DNA of 64,000 nucleotides from Davidsoniella eucalypti. Its lineage: Eukaryota > Ascomycota > Sordariomycetes > Microascales > Ceratocystidaceae. How positions within the stretch are numbered: position 1 is the first letter of the stretch; each line of letters begins with the position of its first letter. Shown here one piece after another: positions 45,459-57,700 of this stretch. The DNA lies in assembly GCA_004009845.1 (NCBI GenBank), contig RMBW01000007.1, positions 372,001 through 436,000 on the forward strand, given 5' to 3'. The notes beneath the pieces are model-generated. The model had not been told where the DNA came from. It worked only from the letters and a program-made list of their open reading frames with translations, and ran no database searches. Position numbers and translations under genes: made by a program.

Positions 45459-48400
45459 CTACTCAGTGATTGGTTTGGCCTTATAGCCGACCAATGGGAC
45501 GCCGCTGCGTAGCATTAGCGAGCTCAGGACAACGCTGATGCTACTCAGCGCCATGGCTAAAGCCGCCCAGACTGGATCTAGCTTGACATGCTTGCCATTG
45601 ACAACCACGGGATACAGAACGCCTGCTGCAATGGGCACTGCAACGAGATTGAAGACGCAGGCCCAGCCAAAGTTGAACTTGATGCGCCGGAAGACAGCTT
45701 GACTCAGGTCGAGCAGCGTGTACACCGAGCGCAGATCTGACGTCACCAGCACAAAGTCGGCCGACGAAATCGCAATGTCGCTGCCCGATCCAATGGCAAT
45801 TCCAATATCCGCCTGTGTCAGTGCTGGGGAGTCGTTGATGCCGTCACCCACCATGGCTACACGGCCGCGCTTGTTATTTCTGCCTGTCTGTGTTGTCTGC
45901 AAATACGCTATTTTTTCCGCTTTTTGAGACGGCAGCACCTCGGCTAGGACGTTCGAAGGCTCGATTCCAACCATTGCAGCTACCGCGCCAGCAGTAGTAG
46001 CATTGTCGCCTGAAAGCATCCAGACTTGCGTGCCACGGCTGCGGAGTGCTTTGATGACAGAAACAGTCTCCTTGCGGATAGGATCGGCTACGGCTAGTCC
46101 CGCAGCGAATGTCCAGGTGTCGTCATCCTCTGAAACTGCAGCAAGGGCCACAGATTTAGCACCGCTTTTCCACCCATCCAGGCAATGCGTGTTTGCTGCA
46201 GAAAGGGTAACATTGTGGTCCGTCAGCATGGCTTCGTTGCCGATAATCAGGCCCAGAGATGAACCATCTGTCAACTTGCACGTAGCCTTCATACCGCGGC
46301 CCGGGATTTCAGAAAGATGCTCGATTTCAACGCCGGGAAGGCCGGCTGTGTCCTTGTAGAATGATACAATAGCTTTGGCAACGGGATGGCTGCTATTCTC
46401 TTCCACGGCCTTGATAGCGGCAATGAGTCGGAGGTTGCGTGTGCTGTCTTCTTGCTTATCCGGAAATATCATAGAATCGGTGATCTTTGGCTCACCGCCT
46501 TCCGTAAGAGTGCCCGTCTTGTCAAACACCACACAGTCGATTTTGCTAGCCTTTTGGAAAGCCTCACCGCCACCCTTTGCAAGAACGCCATACTGAGCTG
46601 CGATTCCACCGCCAACAAAAATAGCAGTCGGCGCAGCGAGAGCAAGTCCGCAGGGGCAGGCAACAACAAAGACAGCAACGGCGAATTGTAGGGCAAAAGC
46701 TACCCATCCGTTGCGGTGATCCAGGTAGCTTTCGGGGATTGCGCCAGTGTAGCCCAAGATCATCCAGAGTAGCCAGGTCGAAACTGCAATGAGAACAATG
46801 ACGGGGACAAAGTACATGGTGAGCATGTCTGCAATTTGCTCCATGGGTGCACGCTTCGCCTGTCCCTCGCGCACGACCTTCACTATCTGGTCGAGCATAG
46901 AAGCACCGGCTGTTCCAGTGATACGGACTAGAGCAGCACCATCTTTGTTGACAGTTCCGGCAAACACCGAATCACCAATAGTCTTCTTCATGAGGCGTGA
47001 TTCGCCAGTGAGACTCGACTCGTCAAAGCTAGTGCTTCCATTGACGATGATGCCATCAGCCGGAGGGGATGCACCATGTGGAACACGGACGATATCGCCA
47101 AACTCGAGCAAGTCTACAGCAACAGTGGTGTCGGCGGACTCTTCATCGGAAGACTTGTTGACTAAGATAGCTGTAGATGGACGTAGCTTGACCAACATCT
47201 CAACAGCATCTCCGGTACGCGATTTAGAGTAGGACTCGATTAAGCGGCCCATGAGTAGGAACATAGTCAGGAAGACAACAGAGTCAAAATAGAACTGATT
47301 ATCTTCTACCATGTGCGGCTTGTTGATACCAGCGTCAATCATTTGAGCAACGCTAGATACGTAGGCGATAGTTGTACCAAGAGAAATAAGCATGTTCATG
47401 CTTCCAAAGCGGTAGAAGCGTTGTAGAATAGGCGTGCGGCTACCACGTCGCCAAAGAGCACGAACTTCCTTGAAAGTCCGCATGTGGAAGATATCCGCAC
47501 CGTAAAAGTACACGGGTGACGCCATAATGAAAAGCGCCATCTGGAGACGGCTGATACCAGAAGTCCATGGCTTCATCAAGAACATTTTGGAGTGGTTCGT
47601 GTCTGGGATCAAATTCATGTACACGATACCGAGGATGAAGGTAGGAATAGCCACTACAGTGGCGAAGACAGTGCGCAAAAGGAGCTCCCGTTGGTGTTTG
47701 GCCACAATTTGCTTGGATCGTTCCTCCAGCGTCGGAGGATGATAGATCGAGGCTGAGAAAGCGGGATCAGCAGCATTGACGGCCGATAGAATTTGGCGTA
47801 CTGTGAATTTCGGTGCATCGGGGATATAGTTGACACGGAGAATAGCGTGGTCGATGGTCGGCATCTGGAGGATGTTCAGGCGGCTACCAAAGCCACCTAA
47901 AGCATGTTCGAGGCGGTTGGGGCAATGTTCACAGAACATGCCATCGACACGAATTTCAACTGTTCGGTCGTGCAAAACCTGAGTCTCCGTGTCGTTACTG
48001 GAGCCAAGTCTCTCGACGCTATCGATCGCTGCGTCATAGCCGAGATCTTCGATAGCATTCACGACATCTTGCCGGTAGCTTTCGTCGACGATGTCTACAG
48101 TAGCACTGTTAGACACCAAAGCTACAGTGGCGTTTTCGACGAAATCCCGCTTCTTGAGCTCTCTAGTGATAGTGTTGACGCAGACAGCACAAGTCATGCC
48201 ACCGACCGCGAGAATGACTCTCCAGCTAGAATCGCGGGGCTCGGTAGTCGCAACCCCAGCCATAGGCTCGAAGGAAACGTTGCTCTTCTCGCTCATGTCC
48301 GTCTCTGGCTCGGAAGCTGAATGGCAAGCAACAGAAGAGGATTTGTGGTCTACACCTTTGCGACAGGCTTCGCAATTATCCAAATGGGCGGCGCGTCGCT

Positions 48401-48908
48401 TTGGGGTAGGGGGTCTGGAAGGGAGATATGGCCTCCGGCTTGAAGTTGACGGTCCGCTGGCATGAGCTGAAGAGTCAGCTGCTACACCACTGTATATACT
48501 CTTGTTGTAGCCACTGCGTCGTTCGCGGTCTTTACTAAAAGATGCTCTGGCAACGGCGTAGCTGTCACTGCCGTCTGGGGCAGTAGTCTGTATGGCACTG
48601 ATTTCGAAGCCGCAATCTTCTAGAACACTAGCAATGCGGCGCACAGTAGCCTTGCCCGAATCGCAATGCTCGATGACGACAACGGATGTCACTATGTTGG
48701 GTGACACCCACAGAATATCGTCTCCAAAAGCATCGTTTAGCGCCGTCTGGATTGTAGTCACACAAGACGGACAGTGGAGATTCTCAAGAAGCATGGAAGA
48801 GCGTACAAAGGACTGGGCGCGGTGACTTTCAGCAGCGCCCTGTACGGCTGCCGTTCTGGCCTTGCCTTTGGCGTCAGTTACTGACGCCTTTTCGAAAAGA
48901 CCCTTCAT
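45459..48908 (-). CDS. CCC2: Copper-transporting P1B-type ATPase (Ccc2/ATP7 family), 1,149 aa
   Basis: A single uninterrupted exon. It pumps Cu(I) into the late secretory pathway to load copper enzymes such as multicopper oxidases. The N terminus carries three heavy-metal-associated modules with CxxC pairs: LHCPSC (about 46), GMTCAVC (about 238) and GMFCEHC (about 324). Membrane helices begin at about 410. The ion-binding CPC is in VVACPCGLALAAP (about 749), the phosphorylated aspartate in DKTGTLTEGG (about 795), the SSHPVAKAI histidine-proline motif at about 839, and the hinge GDGINDSPAL at about 1021. The actuator loop TGES is in SLTGESRLMKK. All family-defining residues are present. Length fits fungal homologues (1,000-1,200). 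A start at MKGLFEK precedes a short basic leader. Confidence 0.97.
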   Translation of the reverse strand: MKGLFEKASVTDAKGKARTAAVQGAAESHRAQSFVRSSMLLENLHCPSCVTTIQTALNDAFGDDILWVSPNIVTSVVVIEHCDSGKATVRRIASVLEDCGFEISAIQTTAPDGSDSYAVARASFSKDRERRSGYNKSIYSGVAADSSAHASGPSTSSRRPYLPSRPPTPKRRAAHLDNCEACRKGVDHKSSSVACHSASEPETDMSEKSNVSFEPMAGVATTEPRDSSWRVILAVGGMTCAVCVNTITRELKKRDFVENATVALVSNSATVDIVDESYRQDVVNAIEDLGYDAAIDSVERLGSSNDTETQVLHDRTVEIRVDGMFCEHCPNRLEHALGGFGSRLNILQMPTIDHAILRVNYIPDAPKFTVRQILSAVNAADPAFSASIYHPPTLEERSKQIVAKHQRELLLRTVFATVVAIPTFILGIVYMNLIPDTNHSKMFLMKPWTSGISRLQMALFIMASPVYFYGADIFHMRTFKEVRALWRRGSRTPILQRFYRFGSMNMLISLGTTIAYVSSVAQMIDAGINKPHMVEDNQFYFDSVVFLTMFLLMGRLIESYSKSRTGDAVEMLVKLRPSTAILVNKSSDEESADTTVAVDLLEFGDIVRVPHGASPPADGIIVNGSTSFDESSLTGESRLMKKTIGDSVFAGTVNKDGAALVRITGTAGASMLDQIVKVVREGQAKRAPMEQIADMLTMYFVPVIVLIAVSTWLLWMILGYTGAIPESYLDHRNGWVAFALQFAVAVFVVACPCGLALAAPTAIFVGGGIAAQYGVLAKGGGEAFQKASKIDCVVFDKTGTLTEGGEPKITDSMIFPDKQEDSTRNLRLIAAIKAVEENSSHPVAKAIVSFYKDTAGLPGVEIEHLSEIPGRGMKATCKLTDGSSLGLIIGNEAMLTDHNVTLSAANTHCLDGWKSGAKSVALAAVSEDDDTWTFAAGLAVADPIRKETVSVIKALRSRGTQVWMLSGDNATTAGAVAAMVGIEPSNVLAEVLPSQKAEKIAYLQTTQTGRNNKRGRVAMVGDGINDSPALTQADIGIAIGSGSDIAISSADFVLVTSDLRSVYTLLDLSQAVFRRIKFNFGWACVFNLVAVPIAAGVLYPVVVNGKHVKLDPVWAALAMALSSISVVLSSLMLRSGVPLVGYKAKPITE

Positions 48909-50037
48909 TGTGTCTAGTCTTCCGCTTATGCTCTGACGAATCGAGTTGGATGACAGAACGAATTGTCCCCGAACCCCAAATCTGTTTGGACCTTTTGTTA
49001 GTCAAAGTGAAACAAAGGGTGGTGATGTATGGAATTTTGCTGGGAAGGGAGAGAACACGCAAATGCTCTCTATATAACTAGCTTTTTATACGCAGAAACT
49101 AACCTCGGATAACAATATGTATCTGGACAAAAAAAGGTTGTCTCACAAAGCGCAGATATTCGTTACTCGGAGAACGGCGAGATGATACGAACAAAATCAA
49201 TATCAAAGTTCGTGTTATGTCAAATATGTAATCAATGAACTAGTCAACTAAAAGTTGAAACTGATAAGCAAGAAAAACCTAACATGTAAAAGAATATAAA
49301 TTTACACGAAAACAAGTGCGGCGTCCAAGTTTTATATACGCAGTCCGAACAAACCAAACGTGCCTTCCTTACGCAGCTTTGGTTTCGTCTAGTTTCCATA
49401 ATAGAGGCAAAAGGCATTCATTCATTTGCTGTGTACCAAGTAATTACCCAAACGAGCACCGGCCGCTTCCACACAAATACCACAACCAATCGCACAAAGA
49501 GCGCAGCGTAATAAAAGCGGGGCCGAACCTCAGACATTACTTATACTTTCCCGTTTAAGTCTGCGTTTTTTTTGCGGAGGATCGCATCACAAGGAAGAAA
49601 CAGGCAATAACCAAACGGCAAATTTTAGCGTGAATCAGCGAGCTATATCAAAGCCATTGTATTAAAAAATGAAGAACCAATGATAAAGTGAATAATATTC
49701 CTAAAGAAATCACTAGAACTTTCTCGCTTTGAAATCACATTCTTGGAGCGTAGGTAGAAACAAGCGTATACTTACAAATACTAGTACGATGTAAATGATG
49801 ACATATTACATACACAAACTTCGTTCGGTGTCAGGGGCGACAATACCCAAAAGAACTTCTCCGTTGTCCGTAGCTTTCAACTGAATTAGTGATTAGACGT
49901 AACCCAGACCATCTGGTAGTCTCTGCAACCTTGGCATATGGAAACAAAAAAGCACCGACTTTGTTGAGTACGGAACAATCTAGCTGTTTCTACCCTACGT
50001 ACAGAATTAAATTGAATTAGATTTTCTCTTTTATGTC
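48909..50037. other. Intergenic region upstream of the copper ATPase
   Basis: No gene or RNA is recognised. It contains the CCC2 promoter. I saw no clear copper-response element on inspection. The remainder is AT-rich filler. Confidence 0.5.
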
Positions 50038-50700
50038 TACCTACTGTTATTTCAGCATATTCTGGGCGGCAACTCCCGAACCGAACTTCTCTTATGACTT
50101 TTTAGGGTTTAGCACTAAGGCCACAACCCGAAAGCCTGCGGGGTTCCAGGATTGGCTACCTAGTGTTTTTACCGTACAACAAAGACTATGAAAAGCTAGT
50201 CCGAAAGGCCGGCGTCGGTCGGCACGGGGTTTTGACTCCGGCGGATTACGCATAGTTTTGTCCTTTCTCTCTGTTGGTGTACCCAAAATTTCCTCCTCTT
50301 CTAGCTGGCCCTTTCAACCACTAGCTGCCTCCAAACCCTATCCTCCTCAGATACCGTTCCCCAAGAACTAGACCCGCATAAACCAGCCCTAAGTGGAGCT
50401 ATCACAGTCAGGTGACAGACCTGAGCCTCCAAGAAACTCCAGAGCAAAACAAAAATTGGCGTAATCAGGTTGGGTAGAGGCAACGGCGACGAGATTTCCG
50501 GGGCTAGGCATCTGGAACCTTCAGAGAGGCAGCCCATCGAGTGTAATTGTGTCTCCCTGAGCTGAGCAGTGTAAGGGCGATCGAGAAAGTGATGGAAGAA
50601 GTCCCCACAACTCGGTGCATCGAAAACGGCAAAGGTCGAAAAATAAAGCGAGAATGGACAGCAGCATTGGGAATATAGTTCACCCCCCCCCCTACGTACA
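50038..50700 (+). repeat. GC-rich dispersed repeat family, longest copy in the window
   Basis: The block order is TACCTACTGTTATTTC, GAACTTCTCTTATGACTTTT, CTAAGGCC, GGCTACCTAGTGTTTTTACC, CTAGTCCGAAAGG, CGGCACGGGG, and later CACAACTCGGTGCATCG, GCGAGAATGGACAGCAGCAT. These correspond to the fragments at 3344-3640, 4110-4300 (inverted) and 5386-5650. The copy ends at a run of about 10 C (around 50690), about 110 bp beyond the 3' end of the tRNA-Leu gene. It may be a solo LTR; no terminal TG...CA or target duplication was established. Confidence 0.55.
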
Positions 50701-50807
50701 TATGTATCACAACCAATATTCAAGAAACGCAGAAGATTTGTTGACGATCCAGTCATAAAGGTAAATAGAGCCAAAAATCAAGGAACCCTCCAAAAGAGGA
50801 TGAATCG

Positions 50808-50908
50808 TGACAAGACTGGGACTCGAACCCAGGCGGATTTCTCCATCAGGAAACTTGCGTTAAGGAACGACCTTAACCTGACGCCATAACCAACTCGGCC
50901 ATCTTGCC
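50808..50908 (-). tRNA. tRNA-Leu (anticodon AAG) with a 19-nt intron
   Basis: On the minus strand GGCAAGA pairs with TCTTGTC (acceptor, one G-U), followed by discriminator A. The D arm is GCC...GGC, the anticodon stem is TCAGG/CCTGA with loop TTAAGG-T, a long variable arm (GGA/TCC stem) marks a class II tRNA, and the T arm is CTGGG-TTCGAGT-CCCAG. The anticodon AAG is at 50874-50872. The intron (50870-50852) sits one base 3' of the anticodon, the canonical position, and contains CCTTAA, which pairs with the anticodon region TTAAGG in the precursor. The mature length is 82 nt. A run of four T (minus strand, 50795-50792) downstream can terminate RNA polymerase III. Confidence 0.95.
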
Positions 50909-51697
50909 TTCGACACGGAAGACGTTATGGTGATGTTCTATATATAGAAAATCCGAATTCTGCGGATTTTTTTCCTTGAGGTCTTTTTGTGCCGTCATTC
51001 GCGGAGGGTGAAACATTCCGGCGGCCGATCCATGAACCGGGCCGGCATCGTATGAGCTTGTTGTTTCGATGTAGATGTTGAGTATAGCCAAGACCATGTC
51101 CCATCTTCGACTCCGCAAGAGCATCACTACAGCTAGCAGATAAGCCGAGTTTTCTAGATTCCTAGTATCCGGTTTTACTTAGACATCTCTAGCCTCTGTC
51201 CCTTCTCATGCCATCATCATGTAGAGTTTTCTGGGGTTTAGTCAAGAATAAATGACAATTCACCTTGTTTACCAACACCTTTGCATTATGGTATGTAACA
51301 TTAGGTATAGGATTCAACAGCACAAAGATTTAGAATAGTAAAAGGATACACCTTGGCATCATCATGAGTCAACTTTTTTTCAGTAAATCAATAGAAGAAG
51401 AGTAATTAACTTCAATGGCGAATACAAAATTATACAAAAATAATAAATACGACTGATGCATATACAGTAGGTGGCGGACAGAATATACACTAACAATACT
51501 TCCCGCCTATTCGCAAAGACATGATATTTTGGCATGCCATCTCAACTCATAAACCCATACATAATCATCCCAACCTATCCAAACCGGTGGAGCCCAAAAA
51601 GAAAATAACAGCAAGATACAACGCAGAAAGCATGAAACAATATGAAAGATGAAGGAAGATTCAAAGCAGTAAGAAGCAAAGACACAGGATGTCTACT
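50909..51697. other. Intergenic region, no gene found
   Basis: 5' flank of the tRNA gene and 3' region of the Rei1 gene; A-rich, no motif recognised. Confidence 0.5.
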
Positions 51698-53311
51698 CTA
51701 ACCACCTGTTACGTAGCGGTAGAAGTAGTTCTTCTGCTTGTTCATCTTTACACCAACCACATAATCTCTCTTCGCTGCCTCTTTGTGCATCTGTGCCTGG
51801 AACTTCTTGGTAGTCTTCTCCATAGCACGACGGTGGTCATCAGTAACTCCAACCAGACCAGCTTCGCTTCTGGTCGTGATGGCACGCGAGTGGGGGTCAC
51901 GGCCACGCTCGCCATCAACGCCGTTAGCAGCCTCGAGAAGCTTCATCTCTTGGCGCTCAGCAGGAGTAGGATAGTTGGCCAGGTTCTGGCGGTAGAACTT
52001 CTGATCTCTGCGGTTACCGACAGAGCGGCCAGAGGGAAGATGAAGCTCGAACTCATCGTAGAAGGCAGAGCGTAGGTGCTTGTGAGCATGTGAGTGGTAG
52101 CCATCAGCGCGGCGGTGACCGCGGGGATCATCGTGGGAGTGGTGAGAATGCTTGCTGATACGATCGAGGGCACCATCGGCTTTGATAGCGCCAATCTCCT
52201 CGGAGTCAGCAGAAGAAACTGAGCTGTCTGTCTCCCAGCCTTCATCTTCAACAATTTCCTTTCCGTCTTCGGTAGTCATCTTGACGGCACGAGCAGCACC
52301 AAGCTTGGCACCACCCTCTTCAAAGTCCAACTCGTCCTCCTCATCAGAGTATGTGCTGCGGAAATCGTAGAAGTCACCGACATCGAGCTGCTCCTCCTCG
52401 GTAGTGAAAGGAATCATGCAGTGAGATGTGTCACGCATGTGAGTCTGGACAGCAAAGGCGTTTGACTTGACCTTGAGACAGACCAAGCAAGCGTTGTCTT
52501 TTTGTATACGGTTGTATAGGTGCTCAAGAAGGCCGTTGATATCCACTAGGTAAGGCTTTTCGGGGATGACTGTTCCGTGGGTGCGTTCCATGTGCTGGAC
52601 ATTGGATTCAACGTCATCGGAAACAACATTGCAGAACAGGCAGGTAGCAGCAGAGAAGGTCTTCTCAGAGTCGGCCATATTCTCGTCTTCGTCTTGCTTA
52701 TCCGATAGAGCAGCCTTCTCGACGGCTTCGGTAACCTGATCAACATCCCCTTCGCTGTCGACATCCTCAACGGCTTGCTTGATAGGCTCGCCCATCGAGA
52801 ATGTCGAGCTAGCAGCAGTGCTTTCCTCTAGACCATCAGGCTTGGAGTTACCACGGCGTAGCGCATTCTGCTTGTGCTTGGAGCTGTGAAGATGGTTGTT
52901 GTACGAGTTCTCACTGCTGTAGTTCTTTTGGCAGGCATCGCAGAACTTCTCGAAGAAAGCCTTCTTGGCCTCGGCGGTAGTGGCAGCACGAGCCTGCAGA
53001 ATCTTTTCGGAGAAGCTTTCAGCAGCAACTGGGGGCAAGCCGGCAACACGACGCTTGAGGTTGTAGCGACTATACAAGATGGGTGTGTTAGTGGATGCTG
53101 TTTAACCCTTGACAAGCGATGATCAAGGTTTTTAAATGGAGAAAAAACGGGATCAAGGCGGATCTCAATGCGTTTTTACTACTTACTGCCAGTCACTGCG
53201 CATGTGAGCCTTCTGGTGATCGATGGCCCTGTAGCCAATACGGCAGGTATTGCAAGTGTATGGGTGTGTATCGGCCGTAGAGGCATCGGCCATGGCGGTT
53301 TCGGTAGACAT
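51698..53311 (-). CDS. REI1: Rei1-type C2H2 zinc-finger pre-60S ribosome biogenesis factor, 498 aa
   Basis: Exon 1 is 53311-53187 and exon 2 is 53069-51698, around a 117-bp GT-AG intron; the join gives MRSDWH-RYNLKRRVAGLPP, the invariant Rei1 signature. Four C2H2 fingers are visible: CNTC..H..H (about 20-42), CDAC..H..H, CLFC..H..H and CLVC..H..H. The protein is acidic in the linker regions and ends KRDYVVGVKMNKQKNYFYR. Yeast Rei1 is a cytoplasmic maturation factor of the 60S subunit that releases Arx1/Alb1 and probes the exit tunnel with its C terminus. The length exceeds yeast Rei1 (393 aa), mostly through acidic linkers. Confident family call. Confidence 0.97.
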
Positions 53312-54752
53312 GATGATTAATTATGAAAGAACAGAGAAGATAACAAAGGATAGATGTGGTATCGCTGATAATAAAACAAGGCACGAAAGCCGGCGCGCAA
53401 ACTCTGAGATTGACTCGAAAGAAGGAAACTAGATTGTCAGAGGCAAGTCGCAAAAATTCAGAAAGTGATTTTGATATCAACAGAACGGATGCTGGGAGGA
53501 TGGAGGGGTTGAAAATTCGGGCGAAGTTTGTGTGCTTTGGCAACGATCAGGATTTTTTTCACTGCTCGCTTCAATGATTGCGGGTCTGGCGGCGTTCGCT
53601 CTATTATAGGCCCCTGTAAACTAAGCGTCCTAGTGGGTCGTCCGGCATGTTACAGCTATGTTCTAGTTTTCTAACTGTAGTTATAAGTGTAGCATTACAG
53701 GGGCTTGAGGGCCTGCCTTAAACAAGCCCCACGATTTTGCCTATACCTAAGCTCATTCGTACAAACTGAGTGCGCCTATGAAGTCATTACGGTGTATAGC
53801 ATATACATTGTAGCACTGCAGGAAGGGCTATCACTGTACGCAGACCAACTTAGGTTTCGACTAATCTGGTATTGCGCTTTGTAAGCAGAAACTAATGTGC
53901 TAGTTTACTCATCTTGCAATCACAACAGTCTTCTAGTCGCAGTTTTTGGCATTTGCTAACGAAAAGCCGATGTTGCCCTCTAGGGTTAGGGTAGTTTGAT
54001 GTTTCATTTCATACAGTAAATTTGATTGGTAACTCACAAGGATAACACCCAAAATACATGTACGTACGGTTTGGCCCGACATACTGTCCTTCTATCTCTA
54101 GGCTCAGCCTCACCCAAAGTTTGGCTGACTAAAGCGACTAGGCTAGTTGATTTTGTATGGTACTTTTATGGCCAAAGCACAAGCCGCAACAAAACACAGC
54201 GTTGGCTACCCCATAACCCCATACAGACAAAACAAGGTCCATCTCTCATAATTACTTCATCATCTAAGCACTGCTGCACGCAAACATCACATCCAATACT
54301 AAACTAATCGACAGTTGGAATTGACGCGTCCGATGCATCTTGAATGATTACTTGCTTTCGTTTTTTTTTCTTTTTCGGTTGTTTATTCAGCTTATGCTTC
54401 CTATATTCTTGTTTTTCTACCTGCCAAAGATCCTGCTATATCACGCCGCCCCGTAACGCTTTACCTGTGCCGTCCACTGGCATTTATAACTGAGGCTGCC
54501 ACTTTTCCGATCTGGCCGTCACCATTCTCCATTGAACCTATCTAGCTTTCGACAACAATAGCACAACAATAGCCTATTTGCGTTAATATATCACCACTCG
54601 AACACCTGCCACACACATATATTAATACTTACTGGTTGGATAAAGTGACCTGCCTCCTTGCGCCTGCAACTCGCTGTCGCTGCCACTGTTAGGTGTTAGG
54701 TCGCTAGCCGCTTGCCCTTCCACAGTCTACTCTGCTGTTTACTGCCGGACCC
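53312..54752. other. Divergent promoter region between REI1 and the HECT ligase
   Basis: The region lies between two divergently transcribed genes and has CT-rich leaders near both starts. A 10-bp inverted repeat, GCCCCTGTAA (53610-53619) and TTACAGGGGC (53695-53704), encloses 75 bp. A 93-codon frame at 54026-54307 has no motif. Confidence 0.5.
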
Positions 54753-57700
54753 ATGACGCGCGAGTCGTCTCGCCGGCCCTCGTTCGGCTCCAACAATCCA
54801 CAGTCCGAGATGGCGGCTAGCCACGAACTTCTTGGCCAACTCTGGGAGCATGTTGTCTTCCCCCGCCTACCCAGCGATGCCCCGCCGGAACTTCGCGACT
54901 ACCTACAGAACATCGACGACCCGCGTCAGGTGTTCAATGTCCATCGTGCCAGCCGCCGTCATGGCTTCATGGTGCTTGTCGAAAAGTAAACAAATACTCT
55001 CTCTGTAATGTTCACATCAGCGTAACTCTGCTAACCTCTGTCTTCTTTCCGCAGATTCGTATTCCAACTTCAACATGGCTGCGGCTCGCCATCCTGCACG
55101 ACACCATCTTGTCTGACCTGTCGGCAACATGTTATGGGCTCAGCGCCTATACGACGATACAACCCAACTAGCGCCCGCACTCTCGCTATATTCCTTGCCA
55201 GCCAAGATAACGCTGAGCGAAGCCTTTGCCCGTTTCTCCCGACACCCATGCAGCCATCAGATACCATCAAGTCAATATCATTTTCTCAGTCTTCATGGTA
55301 CCGAGACCGTGGTGCCGCCAGCGCAAAATCAAAGGCTCTAGGCTTATCGTCGAAGCGCATCGGCCCTTCGAACCATGATCGAAACACTACAGAACCAGCC
55401 GATGATCGCCCTGAACGTAGTCGATCCAAGTCACCACGATCATCTCAATCGCAGTCTTCATCTCATCTAACTATATCCGACAAGCCGATTGGCAAAGATC
55501 ATCGGTCGATACCAGCCAATGTCTTCGGCACCGTTGCATTTCGTATGCTTGAATGGCTGACGCCAAACTCATTGGCACACCTTGCCTACAAGGCTTCGGC
55601 TGCAGAACAGGATGACATTACGCTGCAAGAAGCTGCTTCAATCCCTTTACCAGAATCGCAACCTGGAAGTCCACGCAGCCATTCTCCAGCTAATGACTGG
55701 CCCAGCGAAGGAGCTTACGTGACACCACACGGTCGAACTATCGCCGATTCGCCTTCTACATCATCTCGACAGTCTAAAACTAAGCCACCAACTCCTCTAT
55801 CACGGCGAAATTCCAATGCGCGTGTGAAAACCTCATCGACGTCACCTAATAAACCCCCATTGAGAGTTACACAGGAGCCACACACTCAAGCGAACGAAGA
55901 CTTATCCCCAAACCTCGTTTCTCCAAAAGTAACACTGCCTGAAAAGTCACTCAAACACAATCGTCCCACGCAAACGACAACATCTCGCGGAGTTCCTGAA
56001 GTAGTTCCCCATGCGGAGTTTTTCGAGTCTCATGGAAAGTCATCGCTTCGCAAGTCCTCATCTATATCTATTGATGCCGATGCCAACATGAGACTCAAGC
56101 CTAGAACATCAACGACTCGCCATGTCTCTATAACTCCGCCTGCATTCTCTGAAGACATCGATATCTCTAGCTCAAATAGTACACGCGATGTCGAATCTAA
56201 AAGCAACTCTGATAACGATTGGGCAGATAACGTGCACAACGACGAAGATTTGCACGAGAGCGTTTCGATTCTTCCTGAGACTCTGGATCATTTGAGTATA
56301 GAGATAATTGAGTTCATCTACAGAGTGATGAAGGAAGATGGAAGCGCCGAGAAGCACTACTTCAGACCTGCAAGAATATCTAGAGATACACCCGAAGGCT
56401 TTGGCTCCAAGCTAAACCGCGTTGGTAGAATAAAGACTCAGTACTCGCCTGCTCTGAAAAGTGAATGGCAGTTGTTCTTGACGCAAAGCATCTTCTATTC
56501 GTTGAGCAACCCTCAGTCTTTAATCAAATCATTCACAGAAGATGGTAAGCTCATTGGCACGAGAAAGCTGTGGTGGGGCTTGGCAAAGCTCATCGACAGT
56601 CAACCAACTGTCGTATTCCAGGGATTGTGGATGGCATCATCTAGTCTTTTTAGTGTCCCTACACCATTACAATCGCTACGTTCTCCGACACGACAAGTAT
56701 TTCGGCGGTCTGATACCTCTCTGAGCAACCAAGAAGCTGGGTTGGTCATGTCTATATGTCTCCATGCGTTGGTTGCACTCATACCAGAAATCCGTAGTCG
56801 CAGCACTCTATATGACATATCACGGCTGCGGTCTATGGGTCTTTCGATGAGCAACAAGCCTGCGAATTCGAGCAACTCAAGTAGCAGCACTACTGAAACG
56901 TATCTACAGTGCAATGATGCATATTCCGACGACATGGCGTTGAGATTAGCTAGACGCCTATTTTCTGCTATATTAGCTCGGCAACACTACGCCGAGATGG
57001 GCTCTATCACGATGTCTATGGATGACAGCGATGTCTTCCGTGATGTACTCAAACCACTCTGGGACCAACTCGATCAACTCAACGTTGACGATATAGATGC
57101 TATCCATATGGAGCGTATAGTAATAATTTTGCTAGACTGGGCTCGCGCAGTTATTATTCACGATTGGAATGGTGAATGTGATTTTGCTTGCAACAGTGCG
57201 TTTGCGGGCGCACTGGCCTTCTTTGAGCAAATGTGTAAGTTGAATACCGGCCACATCGTCTTCATTATCTATCACTAACATGCCCTCTGTAGATTTGAAG
57301 CGTCGCGAACTGTTTATTTCGGACATTAACCTTCGAATCGACTTTTTCTCTGAACAGCTCGATAACACCCAGTTTCCTGTTGGGTGGATCAACTTCACTT
57401 CTTCATCTAAGCGAAAGCATCTTCTAGACTATCCTTTCATATTCTCGCCGTCAATTCTGATATCTCATTTCCGAGCTATCAATTTCTCCCGTATGAATCG
57501 TGGATATGAGGAGGCTAGTTCGATTTTTGAAACAACACGCAACCCCATCAACGGAACGCCTATCCAGAACCCATTCCTCTCAGAATACCTTCATAGGCGA
57601 CTCAAGCTTCAAACCTCCAAATACCTTATCCTTCATGTCAGTCGTAAGGACATCGTCCAGGACACATTTAATCAACTTTGGAGACGCCAGGAAAAAGAGC

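Noticed and set aside
50301..50774. 157-codon minus-strand open frame
   Set aside because: Lies within the dispersed repeat copy; frame not maintained in the other copies.
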